From assembly GCA_035472475.1 (NCBI GenBank), contig DATIPA010000012.1:1-27376 (forward strand): DNA of 27,376 nt, given 5' to 3'. The first letter of the stretch is position 1. Each line of letters begins with the position of its first letter. This document shows, in pieces, positions 1 to 8,100 of this stretch. The notes under the pieces were generated by a model. It ran no database searches, was not told the origin of the DNA, and saw nothing but the letters and a program-made list of their open reading frames with translations. A program made the position numbers and the translations under genes. This stretch comes from JAFAXD01 sp035472475. Its GTDB lineage: Bacteria > Pseudomonadota > Alphaproteobacteria > Rhizobiales > Xanthobacteraceae.

Positions 1-962
1 AGCAGCGGAATGAACGACGTCTGCGCCGCCGCGTTGTTGGCGCTCTCGGGCGCGGCCACGCCTTCGATGGCGCCGCGGCCGAAGCGTGACGGGTCCTTGG
101 CCACCTTCTTTTCGAACGTGTAGGCCGCAAACGCCGCGATCACCGCGCCGCCGCCCGGCAGAATGCCGAGGATCGACCCCAGGACCGTGCCGCGCGCAAT
201 CGCTCCGGCCGAGGCCTTGAGGTCGGGCCATGTCGGCATCAATCCGGTGACCTTGGCGGCTACGATCGAGCGCGTCTCTTCGGTCTGGGTCTCCAGGTTG
301 CGGATGATCTCGGCAAAGCCGAACACGCCCATCGCGACGACGACGAAGCCGATGCCGTCGGATAGTTCCGGCACGTCGAACGCCATGCGCGACTGGCCGG
401 TCTCGATGTCAGACCCGACGCTGGAGAGCAGAAGCCCCAGCATGATCATTGCGATCGCTTTGAGGACGGAGCCCTTGGCGAGCACGACGGCGAACACCAG
501 CCCGAGCACCATCAGGGAGAAGTACTCGGCCGGCCCGAACAGCAATGCGAGCGAGGTCAGCGGCGCACCCAGGGCCGCCACCAGCACCGTCGACACGCAG
601 CCCGCAATGAACGATCCAATCGCAGCGATCGCGAGCGCGGGGCCGGCCCGCCCCTGGCGGGCCATCTGATGGCCGTCAAGCGTGGTCACCACCGAAGACG
701 CTTCGCCCGGTATGTTGACCAGGATCGACGTGGTGGAGCCGCCGTATTGAGCACCGTAGTAGATGCCGGCCAACATGATCAGCGCGCCGACGGGTGGCAA
801 TCCGAACGTGATCGGCAGCAGCATGGCGATGGTCGCAACCGGACCGACGCCCGGCAGCACCCCGATCAGCGTTCCGACCAGGGCGCCGATCAGGCAAAAC
901 AAGACGTTCATCGGCGAGAGTGCGACCGCAAAGCCGTGGGCGAGATTGGCGAAGAGATCCAT
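1..962 (-). CDS. tctA: TctA-type tripartite tricarboxylate transporter permease (3' end cut by window)
   Basis: This is the large membrane subunit of a tripartite tricarboxylate transporter, which works with a small subunit (TctB) and a periplasmic binding protein (TctC) to import carboxylates. Only the first 320 residues are visible; family members are about 500 residues, so the C-terminal third lies beyond the left edge. The translation begins MDLFANLAHG and shows the two family glycine-rich repeats: GVLPGVGP near residues 34-41 and GILPGGG near residues 266-272. The conserved stretch YGAQYGGSTTSILVNIPGEA lies at about 69-88. Hydrophobic segments fill the rest. The ATG is 10 bases downstream of the tctB stop codon, so the two are almost certainly co-transcribed. 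No TctC gene is adjacent on the right; one may lie to the left or be supplied in trans. The substrate cannot be told from sequence. Confidence 0.93.
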   Translation of the reverse strand, partial: MDLFANLAHGFAVALSPMNVLFCLIGALVGTLIGVLPGVGPVATIAMLLPITFGLPPVGALIMLAGIYYGAQYGGSTTSILVNIPGEASSVVTTLDGHQMARQGRAGPALAIAAIGSFIAGCVSTVLVAALGAPLTSLALLFGPAEYFSLMVLGLVFAVVLAKGSVLKAIAMIMLGLLLSSVGSDIETGQSRMAFDVPELSDGIGFVVVAMGVFGFAEIIRNLETQTEETRSIVAAKVTGLMPTWPDLKASAGAIARGTVLGSILGILPGGGAVIAAFAAYTFEKKVAKDPSRFGRGAIEGVAAPESANNAAAQTSFIPL

Positions 963-972
963 GGAAGCGCCC

Positions 973-1620
973 TCAGAACCGCGGCCAGAACGCGAACGGC
1001 AGGTTGAGGGCGTATACAAACAAGAGCGCGCAGAAGATCGTCAACGCGGCCGCCCAGACCAGCGTTTCACGCCAGCGCACCTCAACCGTGGCAGCGGCGC
1101 AAACCACGAGCGAGATGAAGCTCGCAAGCACGAGCCCAAGTGGACGAATGGTGCCTGCGAAGATCAGAGTTCCCGCAATGACGTAGAGCGGACCGCGATC
1201 GAGTCCACGCGCCAGCGCGATTGTCACCAGCAGAACAACCAACGCGGCGACCACGGTTTCGAATTGGCGCAGGCCCAAAGCGGTCGTCAGCGGGGTGGCA
1301 TAGATCGACACCACCGCGAACAGCGCGATCAGCAATGCACCAAGGAGCGTGCCGCGGACCGTGACCCGTTCAACTTTTGGACCGTCGGTGACCAAGCCGA
1401 CCGCGGCCACGGCGAGACCGAGAGCGCCGAGTATCATTGCGAACATGCGTGGGGCGGTGCCGGGTCCGAAGGCAAAGCCGCGCATGCCGGGCAGATCGCG
1501 CGATGCCCAAAGTGCAAACGCAGCAACCGCGACCAGCACCAGGCCGCCGTAAAAGTCCTGTGGGCTGCGGATTCTGAAGCGGCCTGATGGGCCCGACGGG
1601 GCTTGGACGCCCTCCGACAT
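973..1620 (-). CDS. tctB: TctB-type tripartite tricarboxylate transporter small subunit
   Basis: This is the small four-helix membrane subunit of the Tct transporter, predicted to be 215 residues. After a polar N-terminus (about 20 residues) comes QDFYGGLVLVAVAAFALWAS, the typical first membrane helix of TctB (around residues 22-41). A second helix follows near 60-80, and the C-terminal half has two to three more helices ending in ALLFVYALNLPFAFWPRF. I chose the ATG at 1620 (MSEGVQ) because a good Shine-Dalgarno, GGGAGGAG, lies about 5 bases upstream. An in-frame GTG 15 bases earlier would place that site inside the gene. It precedes tctA by 10 bases and is probably the first gene of that operon. 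Nothing recognisable lies in the 184 bases between it and the chromate transporter genes. Confidence 0.9.
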   Translation of the reverse strand: MSEGVQAPSGPSGRFRIRSPQDFYGGLVLVAVAAFALWASRDLPGMRGFAFGPGTAPRMFAMILGALGLAVAAVGLVTDGPKVERVTVRGTLLGALLIALFAVVSIYATPLTTALGLRQFETVVAALVVLLVTIALARGLDRGPLYVIAGTLIFAGTIRPLGLVLASFISLVVCAAATVEVRWRETLVWAAALTIFCALLFVYALNLPFAFWPRF

Positions 1621-1804
1621 TAAAACTCCTCCCACTTAACTCGATATTGTCGCTGTTCCCCAACACCTTCCTAGCACACCGAGCCGCTCGACCGGAAGCA
1701 ACCGTTGGGCCGTATCCCCGTGCTTAAGGCCGACTCGACGATCAAGCCCACGGGCCCGCGGGGCGGAAGCAGCGAGGGCGCAACGCTGCAAAATCCGCTG
1801 CAAG

Positions 1805-2338
1805 TCACACCAGTCCCGACAGGCCGATGAGGGTCGCAGCACCCAGTGCCCACAACGGAGAGATGCGCGTCCAATGGGTGATCGCAAATGTTGCCGCCGT
1901 GATAAGCAGCGTGCGCCAACCTTGGTCAGCCGACCGCGCCACGATCAACGCCGTCGCGCCGACAAGACCGACCGACACGGGAATGAGGCCGGCCTGGAGC
2001 GCAATCGCCCACCGCGATTGCTTGAACTGGTGGAAAGCGCGCACGGTCTGGAACGCGACCGCGCAGGCCGGGCCGCACATGCAGACCGTCGCGACCAGCG
2101 CGCCCGGAATGCCGGCGACCTGCTGGCCGATGAGGGTGACGATCAATACGTTCGGCCCGGGCGCTGCCTGGGCAATCGCGACCAGTTGGGTGAATTGGGT
2201 GCTGGTCATCCAGTGATAGACGTCGACGGCTTGGCGATGCATTTCGGGAAGCGCGGTGATCGCGCCTCCGATGGCCAGGAACGACAGTAACGAGAACTGC
2301 AGTGCGAGCGTGAGCAGCGTGCCGGAACTGTCCTTCAT
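1805..2338 (-). CDS. chrA: Chromate transporter family protein, second half (CHR domain)
   Basis: A 177-residue integral membrane protein with one CHR domain, probably the partner of the half-gene just upstream. Visible family features are an FLAIGG segment near residues 18-23 and the conserved AAPGPN motif near residues 56-61, followed by alternating hydrophobic segments to the C-terminus. Short-chain CHR proteins occur as pairs whose two products probably assemble in the membrane with opposite orientation to export chromate; related proteins may carry other anions. The ATG at 2338 overlaps the stop codon of the first half (ATGA), implying translational coupling. An earlier in-frame start would read through the upstream gene and is unlikely. 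Chromate as substrate is inferred from the family only. Confidence 0.88.
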   Translation of the reverse strand: MKDSSGTLLTLALQFSLLSFLAIGGAITALPEMHRQAVDVYHWMTSTQFTQLVAIAQAAPGPNVLIVTLIGQQVAGIPGALVATVCMCGPACAVAFQTVRAFHQFKQSRWAIALQAGLIPVSVGLVGATALIVARSADQGWRTLLITAATFAITHWTRISPLWALGAATLIGLSGLV

Positions 2339-2901
2339 GACCGTCTCCACGCGCGCGCGATCGAGAGCGGCACGAGCACGGCGAGTACACCGAGGAGCGG
2401 CCATTGCAGCACACCCACGGCGACAAACGCCACGGCGGCGATCAGCACGTTCCCAATTCCCTTGCGCGGGAGCGGCTCGGCCATCGAGACGGCGGTCGAG
2501 ATCAGAAGGCCCGCTGCTGCCGCCGCCAGACCCGTCAATGCGCCGCGCGATTGCGGCAGCGCGCCATAGCGGGAGTAGAGCGAGCCCAGAACGATCATCA
2601 GAGCGGTCGGCGGACCCATGAGACCGAGTACGGCAGCGGCTGCTCCGGCCGGCCCGCGAATCCGCGAGCCATAGATGAGGGAAAAGTTCACGATGTTCGG
2701 ACCCGGCAGGAACTGGCAGAGCGCGAACAGTTCGTTGAACTCATCCGCCGTCATCCACTTGCGCTCCTGCACGATGATGCGCCGTGCCCAGGCGAGCACG
2801 CCGCCGAAGCCGGAGATCGCAATCTTGAAAAAGCCCAGGAAGAGATCGGCGGTGGTCGGAACGACAATTGTCGGAGGCGGCGCGAGAACGTGCTCGGTCA
2901 T
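2335..2901 (-). CDS. chrA: Chromate transporter family protein, first half (CHR domain)
   Basis: A 188-residue membrane protein with a single CHR domain, the first gene of a two-gene short-chain chromate transporter. The sequence shows FFKIAISGFGGVLAWARR near residues 24-41, the conserved sequence QERKWMTADEFNELFALCQF near 45-64 and LPGPN near 65-69. Several alanine-rich helices follow. It ends four bases into the second half-gene, so the two should be made in equal amounts. The start at 2901 has no strong ribosome-binding site. An open frame of unknown status ends in an ATGA overlap with this start. In long-chain ChrA proteins the two domains are fused; here they are separate. Confidence 0.88.
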   Translation of the reverse strand: MTEHVLAPPPTIVVPTTADLFLGFFKIAISGFGGVLAWARRIIVQERKWMTADEFNELFALCQFLPGPNIVNFSLIYGSRIRGPAGAAAAVLGLMGPPTALMIVLGSLYSRYGALPQSRGALTGLAAAAAGLLISTAVSMAEPLPRKGIGNVLIAAVAFVAVGVLQWPLLGVLAVLVPLSIARAWRRS

Positions 2902-3146
2902 GCGCGAGTGTTAACGGCGGATATTTTGCCGCGCCAGCCAAAATTCCGCGCGCGCGCATGTCGCTCTCGCATACGGGCCGAGCGCGCCACCACATCCTCG
3001 TCGCGCCGCGCGGCCAGAATCGCCGGCGCGTTCCACAAATTGCTCGCGAGCTCTGACTCGTGCTGCCGCGCAACGCTCGACGGGTGATGGGTCGTGAGCA
3101 GCGCCGCGCCGGCCCTAAGCGATACTAGGAATTTCTTCTTGAAAGC
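2898..3146 (-). other. Open frame with coding-like codon bias but no start codon; possible gene remnant
   Basis: In the 290 bases between the chromate transporter and ssrA, one minus-strand frame stays open for about 82 codons. It has mostly G or C at third positions and ends in a TGA overlapping the ATG of the downstream gene. It lacks any ATG, GTG or TTG near its beginning; the first possible start is a TTG at 3038, which would give only 46 arginine-rich residues. I do not recognise the peptide. It could be a decayed gene, a short coupled leader, or chance in GC-rich DNA. Otherwise I see nothing in this stretch. Confidence 0.2.
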
Positions 3147-3156
3147 TCACTCGACC

Positions 3157-3185
3157 TTTTCTCGTTAAGGCGGCCGGCTTATATT
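3157..3185 (+). promoter_or_regulatory. Possible ssrA promoter
   Basis: A TATATT at 3180-3185 matches a sigma-70 type -10 box and would start transcription near 3192, close to where the tmRNA acceptor piece must begin. The best -35 at 17-base spacing is TTTTCT (3157-3162), only a partial match. The position supports it more than the sequence does. Confidence 0.3.
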
Positions 3186-3190
3186 TAGCA

Positions 3191-3483
3191 GGCCGGCTTG
3201 CCGGCTATGGCGATAAATGGCCGTCGTAATAAACCTATCGGACCCGGGGGCAGTACCCGGCGCCTCCACCACGGGGGCGAAACAGGATCGACGAGGGCGT
3301 AAAGGGCGTGCTTTTGCTCGGCATGGTTCCGCCGTTATCGGGCCAATCTCATAGTTGCAAACGACAACTATGCTCCGGTTGCTCAAGCCGCGTAATGCGG
3401 TTTGAAATACCGACTTAAAGTCCTGACGTCTTAGCAGCGTCAGGCGGGGTTCGGAGGCACCTGGCAACAGAAGCCTCCACTTC
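3191..3483 (+). ncRNA. ssrA: tmRNA, circularly permuted two-piece form (ssrA)
   Basis: Transfer-messenger RNA rescues ribosomes stalled on broken mRNA and adds a degradation tag. The gene is permuted as in other alphaproteobacteria: the acceptor piece comes first, ending CGCCTCCACCA at 3261-3271, and the coding piece follows, starting GGGGGCGAAACAGG at 3273. The 3' strand CGCCTCC (3261-3267) pairs with GGGGGCG (3273-3279) to make a 7-bp acceptor stem with one G-U pair. A T-stem CCGGG/CCCGG lies at 3244-3260. The coding piece carries the resume codon and tag at 3357-3395. Hairpins follow: CCTGACG/CGTCAGG (3422-3444) and GGAGGC/GCCTCC (3453-3478). Outer ends are estimates: the 5' end from the candidate promoter, the 3' end from the last helix. 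Only one base (C3272) separates the encoded CCA from the first G of the coding piece. SspB, which delivers tagged proteins to ClpXP, is encoded next. Confidence 0.93.
3357..3395 (+). other. ssrA: tmRNA tag reading frame (ANDNYAPVAQAA)
   Basis: Twelve codons from the GCA resume codon to a TAA stop encode ANDNYAPVAQAA. The upstream context TAGTTGCAAACGAC closely matches the E. coli resume site. The N-terminal part resembles other alphaproteobacterial tags and is the region SspB binds; the C-terminal AA is the ClpX degron end. The penultimate triplet is QAA rather than the LAA of E. coli or VAA of Caulobacter. Confidence 0.93.
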
Positions 3484-3593
3484 ATCACCATACGTTTCGA
3501 CATCACGGGGCGGTGATCGCTGTCTCGATGCTTTGGTGCCGGTCTCGAATCGAGATGCCCCGGATTGGCCATAACGCAATCCCATAGACGCAC

Positions 3594-3617
3594 CAAAACA
3601 CCGGCTGACGTGTTTTG
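3594..3617 (+). terminator. Inverted repeat between ssrA and sspB; possible terminator
   Basis: CAAAACAC (3594-3601) and GTGTTTTG (3610-3617) form a perfect 8-bp stem with an 8-base loop, about 110 bases after the tmRNA coding piece and 50 bases before the sspB start. There is no run of T after it, so termination is uncertain; it could instead be an operator for sspB. The rest of 3484-3666 shows nothing else clear. Confidence 0.3.
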
Positions 3618-3666
3618 TCGGGCGCGTTAGCGTATGCTTGATTCTCGAAAGGGGCCTCGGGCGCCG

Positions 3667-4236
3667 ATGGCTGTTGATCACATCCGCTACGACCTGCTGA
3701 CGCAGGAGGCCATGCGTGGCGTGGTGCGCCGGGTTCTGCGAGATGCTGCGGCGAAGGGACTGGCCGGCGAGCACCACTTCTTCATTTCGTTCGCAACGCG
3801 CGCTCCGGGCGTGAAACTCTCGCCGCGTCTGCGTGCTCAATATGCCGAAGAGATGACCATCGTCCTTCAGCATCAATTCTGGGATCTGACGGTCGCAGAT
3901 GATTCATTCGAGGTTGGATTATCCTTCAACGGGATTCCGGAGCGCCTGACCGTGCCGTTCGCCGCGATCAGGGGATTCTTCGACCCGTCGGTCAATTTCG
4001 GTTTGCAATTTGCCGAAGCTGCGGCGCTCAGTGCAGACCAAGGCGCCGCGCAATCGACCCCCTCACATGCCGAGGCCGCAGCTAGCGGTGACGGCGAAAA
4101 GCCCCAAGCCGCGAGCGAAGTCGGCCACAAACCCCTGCCGGTTCCGGCCGATACTGTCGCGCCGGTTGCCGACACGCCCGACAAGCCGGCAGGCGGCGCC
4201 GAGGTGGTGCGGCTCGATCGTTTCCGCAAAAAATAA
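3667..4236 (+). CDS. sspB: SspB family ClpXP adaptor protein
   Basis: SspB tethers tmRNA-tagged proteins to the ClpXP protease in the cytoplasm and speeds their destruction. The 189-residue product has the alphaproteobacterial SspB fold region at residues 1-115: MAVDHIRYDLLTQEAMRGVV at the start, HHFFISFATRAPGVKLS near 37-53, MTIVLQHQFWDL near 63-74 and VPFAAIRGFFDPSVNFGLQF near 96-115. An alanine-, glutamate- and proline-rich linker follows, then a short basic C-terminal tail (VVRLDRFRKK). In this family such a tail docks on the ClpX N-domain. I chose ATG 3667 by similarity to SspB N-termini; an upstream ATG at 3634 would add 11 residues. Its place directly after ssrA makes this a compact tag-and-deliver locus. 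Confidence 0.92.
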   Translation: MAVDHIRYDLLTQEAMRGVVRRVLRDAAAKGLAGEHHFFISFATRAPGVKLSPRLRAQYAEEMTIVLQHQFWDLTVADDSFEVGLSFNGIPERLTVPFAAIRGFFDPSVNFGLQFAEAAALSADQGAAQSTPSHAEAAASGDGEKPQAASEVGHKPLPVPADTVAPVADTPDKPAGGAEVVRLDRFRKK

Positions 4237-4237
4237 G

Positions 4238-4262
4238 TGCCGCTCCGCTGTGGTCAGCGGCA
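4238..4262 (+). terminator. Hairpin just after sspB
   Basis: TGCCGCT (4238-4244) and AGCGGCA (4256-4262) form a 7-bp stem with an 11-base loop, starting two bases after the sspB stop codon. No T-run follows, so this is at best a non-canonical terminator or mRNA-end stabiliser. Confidence 0.35.
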
Positions 4263-4377
4263 GCACCTTCGCCAACAAAGCGCAGTGCTCATGGTCCGGC
4301 AAACACGGCCACATCGCGTGGCCGAGCGAGCCAGCGCCCCGCGCAACCAGTTTCCAACTCACCAGACGAGAAAAGGT

Positions 4378-4570
4378 TCCAAAAAATTTTAAAAAGATTT
4401 TTCATGCATTAATTTTGGCTATCAAACATAGGCACAGGTAATGGGACATCATTTTTATCCCGATATTGTGATTATACACCGCGACAATTCGGAAATTGCA
4501 CTAGCAATGCACGGTAATGCGTGGCAAGCAGTTCCATAAGATCTAACACTATTCCAGTAGGTGAGCTGAA
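4378..4570. other. AT-rich gene-free stretch upstream of the DUF4169 gene
   Basis: Within the 403-base gap between sspB and the DUF4169 gene, this part is conspicuously AT-rich, with runs such as AAAAAATTTTAAAAAGATTTTT near 4381, in an otherwise GC-rich window. It has no convincing reading frame, tRNA or insertion-sequence end. It most likely holds the promoter of the downstream pair. A small RNA or a trace of inserted DNA is possible. No promoter boxes stand out enough to call. Confidence 0.4.
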
Positions 4571-4639
4571 TAGCCTTGCTATCGGCGCATTTCACAGGAA
4601 CAAAGCGTAAGCTTGAACGACCGCAAAGTTTGGTGGGGC

Positions 4640-4828
4640 ATGGGCGAGATCGTCAACCTTCGGACGGTTCGCAAGCGGGCACGGCGGCAGCAGGAATCCA
4701 GTGCGGCTGTAGTGCAGCGCCTGCAGCATGGCACGCCGAAGGCTGAGCGGTCGCTGTACCGGGCGCAACAACACGAAGCGCGCCGCAAGCTCGACCAGCA
4801 TCGAATCGAATCTGGAGAGGCCACATGA
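4640..4828 (+). CDS. DUF4169 family small basic protein
   Basis: A 62-residue, highly charged protein with the DUF4169 pattern: MGEIVNLRTVRKRARRQQ at the N-terminus, an HGTPKAERSL segment near residues 29-38, and ARRKLDQHRIE close to the end. The family is common in alphaproteobacteria and has no established function; no membrane span or catalytic motif is visible. I chose ATG 4640 because family members begin M-x-EIVNLRT. A TTG at 4613 would add nine atypical residues. The gene overlaps the next by four bases (ATGA), so the two products are probably made together. Co-occurrence with a ribbon-helix-helix protein suggests a shared regulatory role, which is inference. Confidence 0.82.
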   Translation: MGEIVNLRTVRKRARRQQESSAAVVQRLQHGTPKAERSLYRAQQHEARRKLDQHRIESGEAT

Positions 4829-5109
4829 AGTCTCAGGTAGTAAAAAGGTCCATCGTCATCGCGGGGCACAAGACCAGCGTGAGCCTTGAGGACGCGTTCT
4901 GGAAGGGTCTCAAGGAGATCGCGGCGGCGCGGAACATCCCGCTGTCGGACCTCGTGTCCACGATCGATAACGAGCGCCAGCACGGCAACCTGTCGTCGGC
5001 GATCCGGCTTTTTGTCCTGGATTACTATCGTGCCCAAGCTGGCACTGACATGCCGAGCCGCGAGTTCTCCCCCGCTCGGACGGTCGCGTCGGATCTTCGC
5101 GCCGACTAA
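4825..5109 (+). CDS. Ribbon-helix-helix domain protein
   Basis: A 94-residue protein of the RHH_4 type. The stretch VVKRSIVIAGHKTSVSLEDA (residues 5-24) looks like the DNA-contacting beta strand, followed by helices FWKGLKEIAAARN (25-37) and LSDLVSTIDN (40-49) and a third helical segment NLSSAIRLFVLDYYRAQ (55-71). Ribbon-helix-helix proteins bind DNA as dimers, often as repressors. Homologues of this subgroup are widespread in alphaproteobacteria without a known target. Its ATG overlaps the DUF4169 stop, indicating coupling. It could in principle be one half of a toxin-antitoxin pair, but the DUF4169 partner shows no toxin features. It ends 9 bases before the convergent asmA-like gene. Confidence 0.85.
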   Translation: MKSQVVKRSIVIAGHKTSVSLEDAFWKGLKEIAAARNIPLSDLVSTIDNERQHGNLSSAIRLFVLDYYRAQAGTDMPSREFSPARTVASDLRAD

Positions 5110-5118
5110 CCGGCTTCC

Positions 5119-8100
5119 CTACTGAGGCGTCAAAAGCGGCGGCGAGGCCGGCGACACCGGCATCGCGGGCCGCGGTGTGGACACCCCTGGCAGCCGATTG
5201 ATGACCACCGGCGGCGGTAACGCCGGCGCCGCCCGCGGCTGCGTCGGAACCATTGGATTGGCCCCGACCCGCGTGCCAGCTGGCGCGGTCGCCGGCCCTG
5301 GGGCCGTGGGGGCACGGACCGGCGCAGTAGCGGGATTATCCGGCTGCCGCGTTGCCCGTTCCACGGCATCGAGGCGCCTCGCCTCTCGATCCACCGATTG
5401 CATCGTCAGCCAGTTGGTCAGCGCGGACACGTCGACCGTGCGTCGCGGGGTTGCGATCGGCCCCTTCAACAAGACCGATGCCTGAGGCCGCTGACCAGAT
5501 TCGGCTCCACCAAACAGCGTGAAGCGCGCATCGATGGTCGAATCGAGAAGATCAAGCGTGCCGCTGGCCGCGAGATCACTGGCTTGTGGCGGCACGACCA
5601 ATTTGCCTAGGCGCACTCGGCCGGACGAAATCGCGAGCGGCGCGGTCACCCAAGGCATGCTCAGCGAGCCTGCATCCATTACCCGGGCCACCATGTCACC
5701 GATGCGGGCTGGCGCAGCCGGCGCACCCCGGTCGACCGCACGGATCGCGACGTCGATTGCCTTGGGATCGAGGCCCGCGATCTGAGCCCCTTCAAGCGTG
5801 ACGGAGCCAGTTCCGTTGAGCGAGCCGACCAGCGCTGCGGGATTGGACCCCGATCCCTCCAGTTCGATCTTGGAGGAGAGTCTCCCGATGACCGGTGGTT
5901 GCCCGCTGCCGTGGATCACGGCCGTCGCATCGGCATTCGTCAGCACCATCCGGGTGCGGACCGATAGTCCGCCGGCTCCGTTGCGAAAGCCGGCGTCGGC
6001 CGACAGCGTGCCGCCGCCGATTGACGCGGTCACGGTCTCGAACGCGACATCCTCGGGAGTGAGCACGAGCGCGCCGCGCAGTTTGTTGGCGACCACCGCC
6101 GGCGCGAGTGTCGCCCGCTCGGCCTCGAAGGCGACGCGCCCGCTGATCGGCGCGAGCGAATGGAATGGTTGCGCTGACCAAGCGGCGTTGCCCGCGCCCT
6201 GCGCCGGCATGCCGATCGCGGCGGCGATGAGTGTTGGAACATCGATCTGGTCGGCCGCGAGATTGGCATCGAGGCGCAGCGGCTGTTCAAGCACCACTTG
6301 ACCCTGCCCGCGCACCGCTGTGCCGCCGGCATCGCCGGTGAGATCGCGAAACCCGATCTCATTGCCGTCGATTGCGACACGCGTCTTGAGCGTCACCGGA
6401 AATGGGACGGCACGCGCCATCCATCGCAGATCGGCGGACAGCGTGACGTCGGCGTTTCCGCGCAGGTTGAAGTCGGCGAGCCGCAGGGTGCCTCCCGCGG
6501 TCGCATCGAGCCCCTCACCATTCAGCGTCGCATCGACCTTGAATGGGCCCCCGCCCGAACCACTCGCGGTCCAGGCGACCTTTGCAGCACGCTTGCCGCC
6601 GACGATCCCATCGAGGCCAAGGGCCGCGAGCAGCGCACCGTCGTCGGAGGCGACCCGGCCGTCGATGCGCAGGTCAGCCTGGTCCACCGCGCCGATGCTG
6701 CCCAGACCTTGTGCGGCAAGGTTGACCTGGACCCCGCCAACCGTGCCGTCGAGCTTGAGTTGAGCAAGCGATTGCGCCCCGCCGGCCGGTGCGGGGTCGA
6801 TCTTGAATGCAGCCTCGAGTTTTGCGGGAACCATTCGCGTCGCGTTGGCGCGCAAGAGATCGGCGGCCTTCGGCGACACGGTGGCCGCCAGCGCGGCCAG
6901 ACCATCGATCTTTTGCGCGTTGAGGCCGAGCGTAACAGCGCCGCGCGGCGACCCTGCCGGCACGTCGACCCCTCCGCTCGCCGTTATGGCGGTACCGCCG
7001 AAATCCGCGATCGAAAGCGCCCCGATGTGTAGGCCCGTTCCATCGAACCTCACGTTGGCCTTGGCGCGCGTCGCATCGATGCCGGCAAATGTGACGCGGC
7101 CGAGATCAAGGGCGAGAGAGATTTCACCGGGACGTTCAAACGCCGTCCCGGTCGCATTGGCACCGGAGAGGATCGTGCGCGTAAGCGCAATGGCGCTGTC
7201 GAGATTGAACGCCGCGGCAGTGAGCCCGACGTCAAGTCGCGCCGGTTCTTTTGCGTTCGCGAACCGGTATCCGAGCTTCCCCTCGAACGCCCCGTGGTCG
7301 TACTCCGCCTTTACGCGGTCGAAGACCACGTGTTCGCGCCCGACCGCGACGTCGCCGCGCATCCGAAATGCCGCGATCGTGCGACTTGCGAGGTCAACCC
7401 CGTCGAGCCACGCGATCAGCGTCGTCGGATCGGGTGCATCGAGCGTGACCGGCCCGGTGAACTCCCGGGTTGCGGCATCGAGGCGCCCGCTCAGTCCGAA
7501 CTGGGTGAACCCCGGTGCGCGGAATTCCAGCGAGTCGACGGTCAGGCCGTCGCGGTCGGCACGAACGTCGGCGCGCACCGACTGCAGAGTCGCGCCTCCA
7601 AGCGTCACGGCATCGATCCCGATGCTGATGGTCAACGGCATCGGCGGATGCAGGATCTCGTCGAAGTTTTGAGTCCAGCGTTGCAAGGCCGCGAGCGGAT
7701 GCCGACTCGCAGCATCGGTCGCCGCCAAAGCGCGATCGAGGTCGATCTGGCGGGCCGACAATACGCTGTTCAGCCGCGCACCGGCGCCGAACTTGAGCTC
7801 GGCGGTTCCGGTCAGCCGGACGGCGCGTTCGTCGGGCCCGTACTGAAAATCGACCTGCTCAAACAACGCCACCGTCGGATCGATCTTGAGCTTGCTCTCG
7901 ATCCGCCACGGATCGCTGGCAACGGTCTTCCCGCTGGTGAGCGCGAGCCCCGCCGGGCGGGTCAGCACGAGGTTGCCATCGAAGCGGGGCGTGTCGTCCG
8001 CGAGCGTCAGCATCCCCTCGGTTTCGATGGTCAGGGGCCGGTCCGCCGGGTCGATCGCGAGGCTCAGCTTGGCGCCGTCACCGGCACTGCGGCTGGTCGC

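Noticed and set aside
3165..3596. Minus-strand open frame of 143 codons
   Set aside because: It lies exactly antisense to the tmRNA gene, whose structure and tag are unmistakable; the peptide is not protein-like.
4010..4441. Plus-strand open frame overlapping the 3' half of sspB
   Set aside because: It overlaps the sspB linker in another frame and runs into the AT-rich spacer; no start site or similarity.
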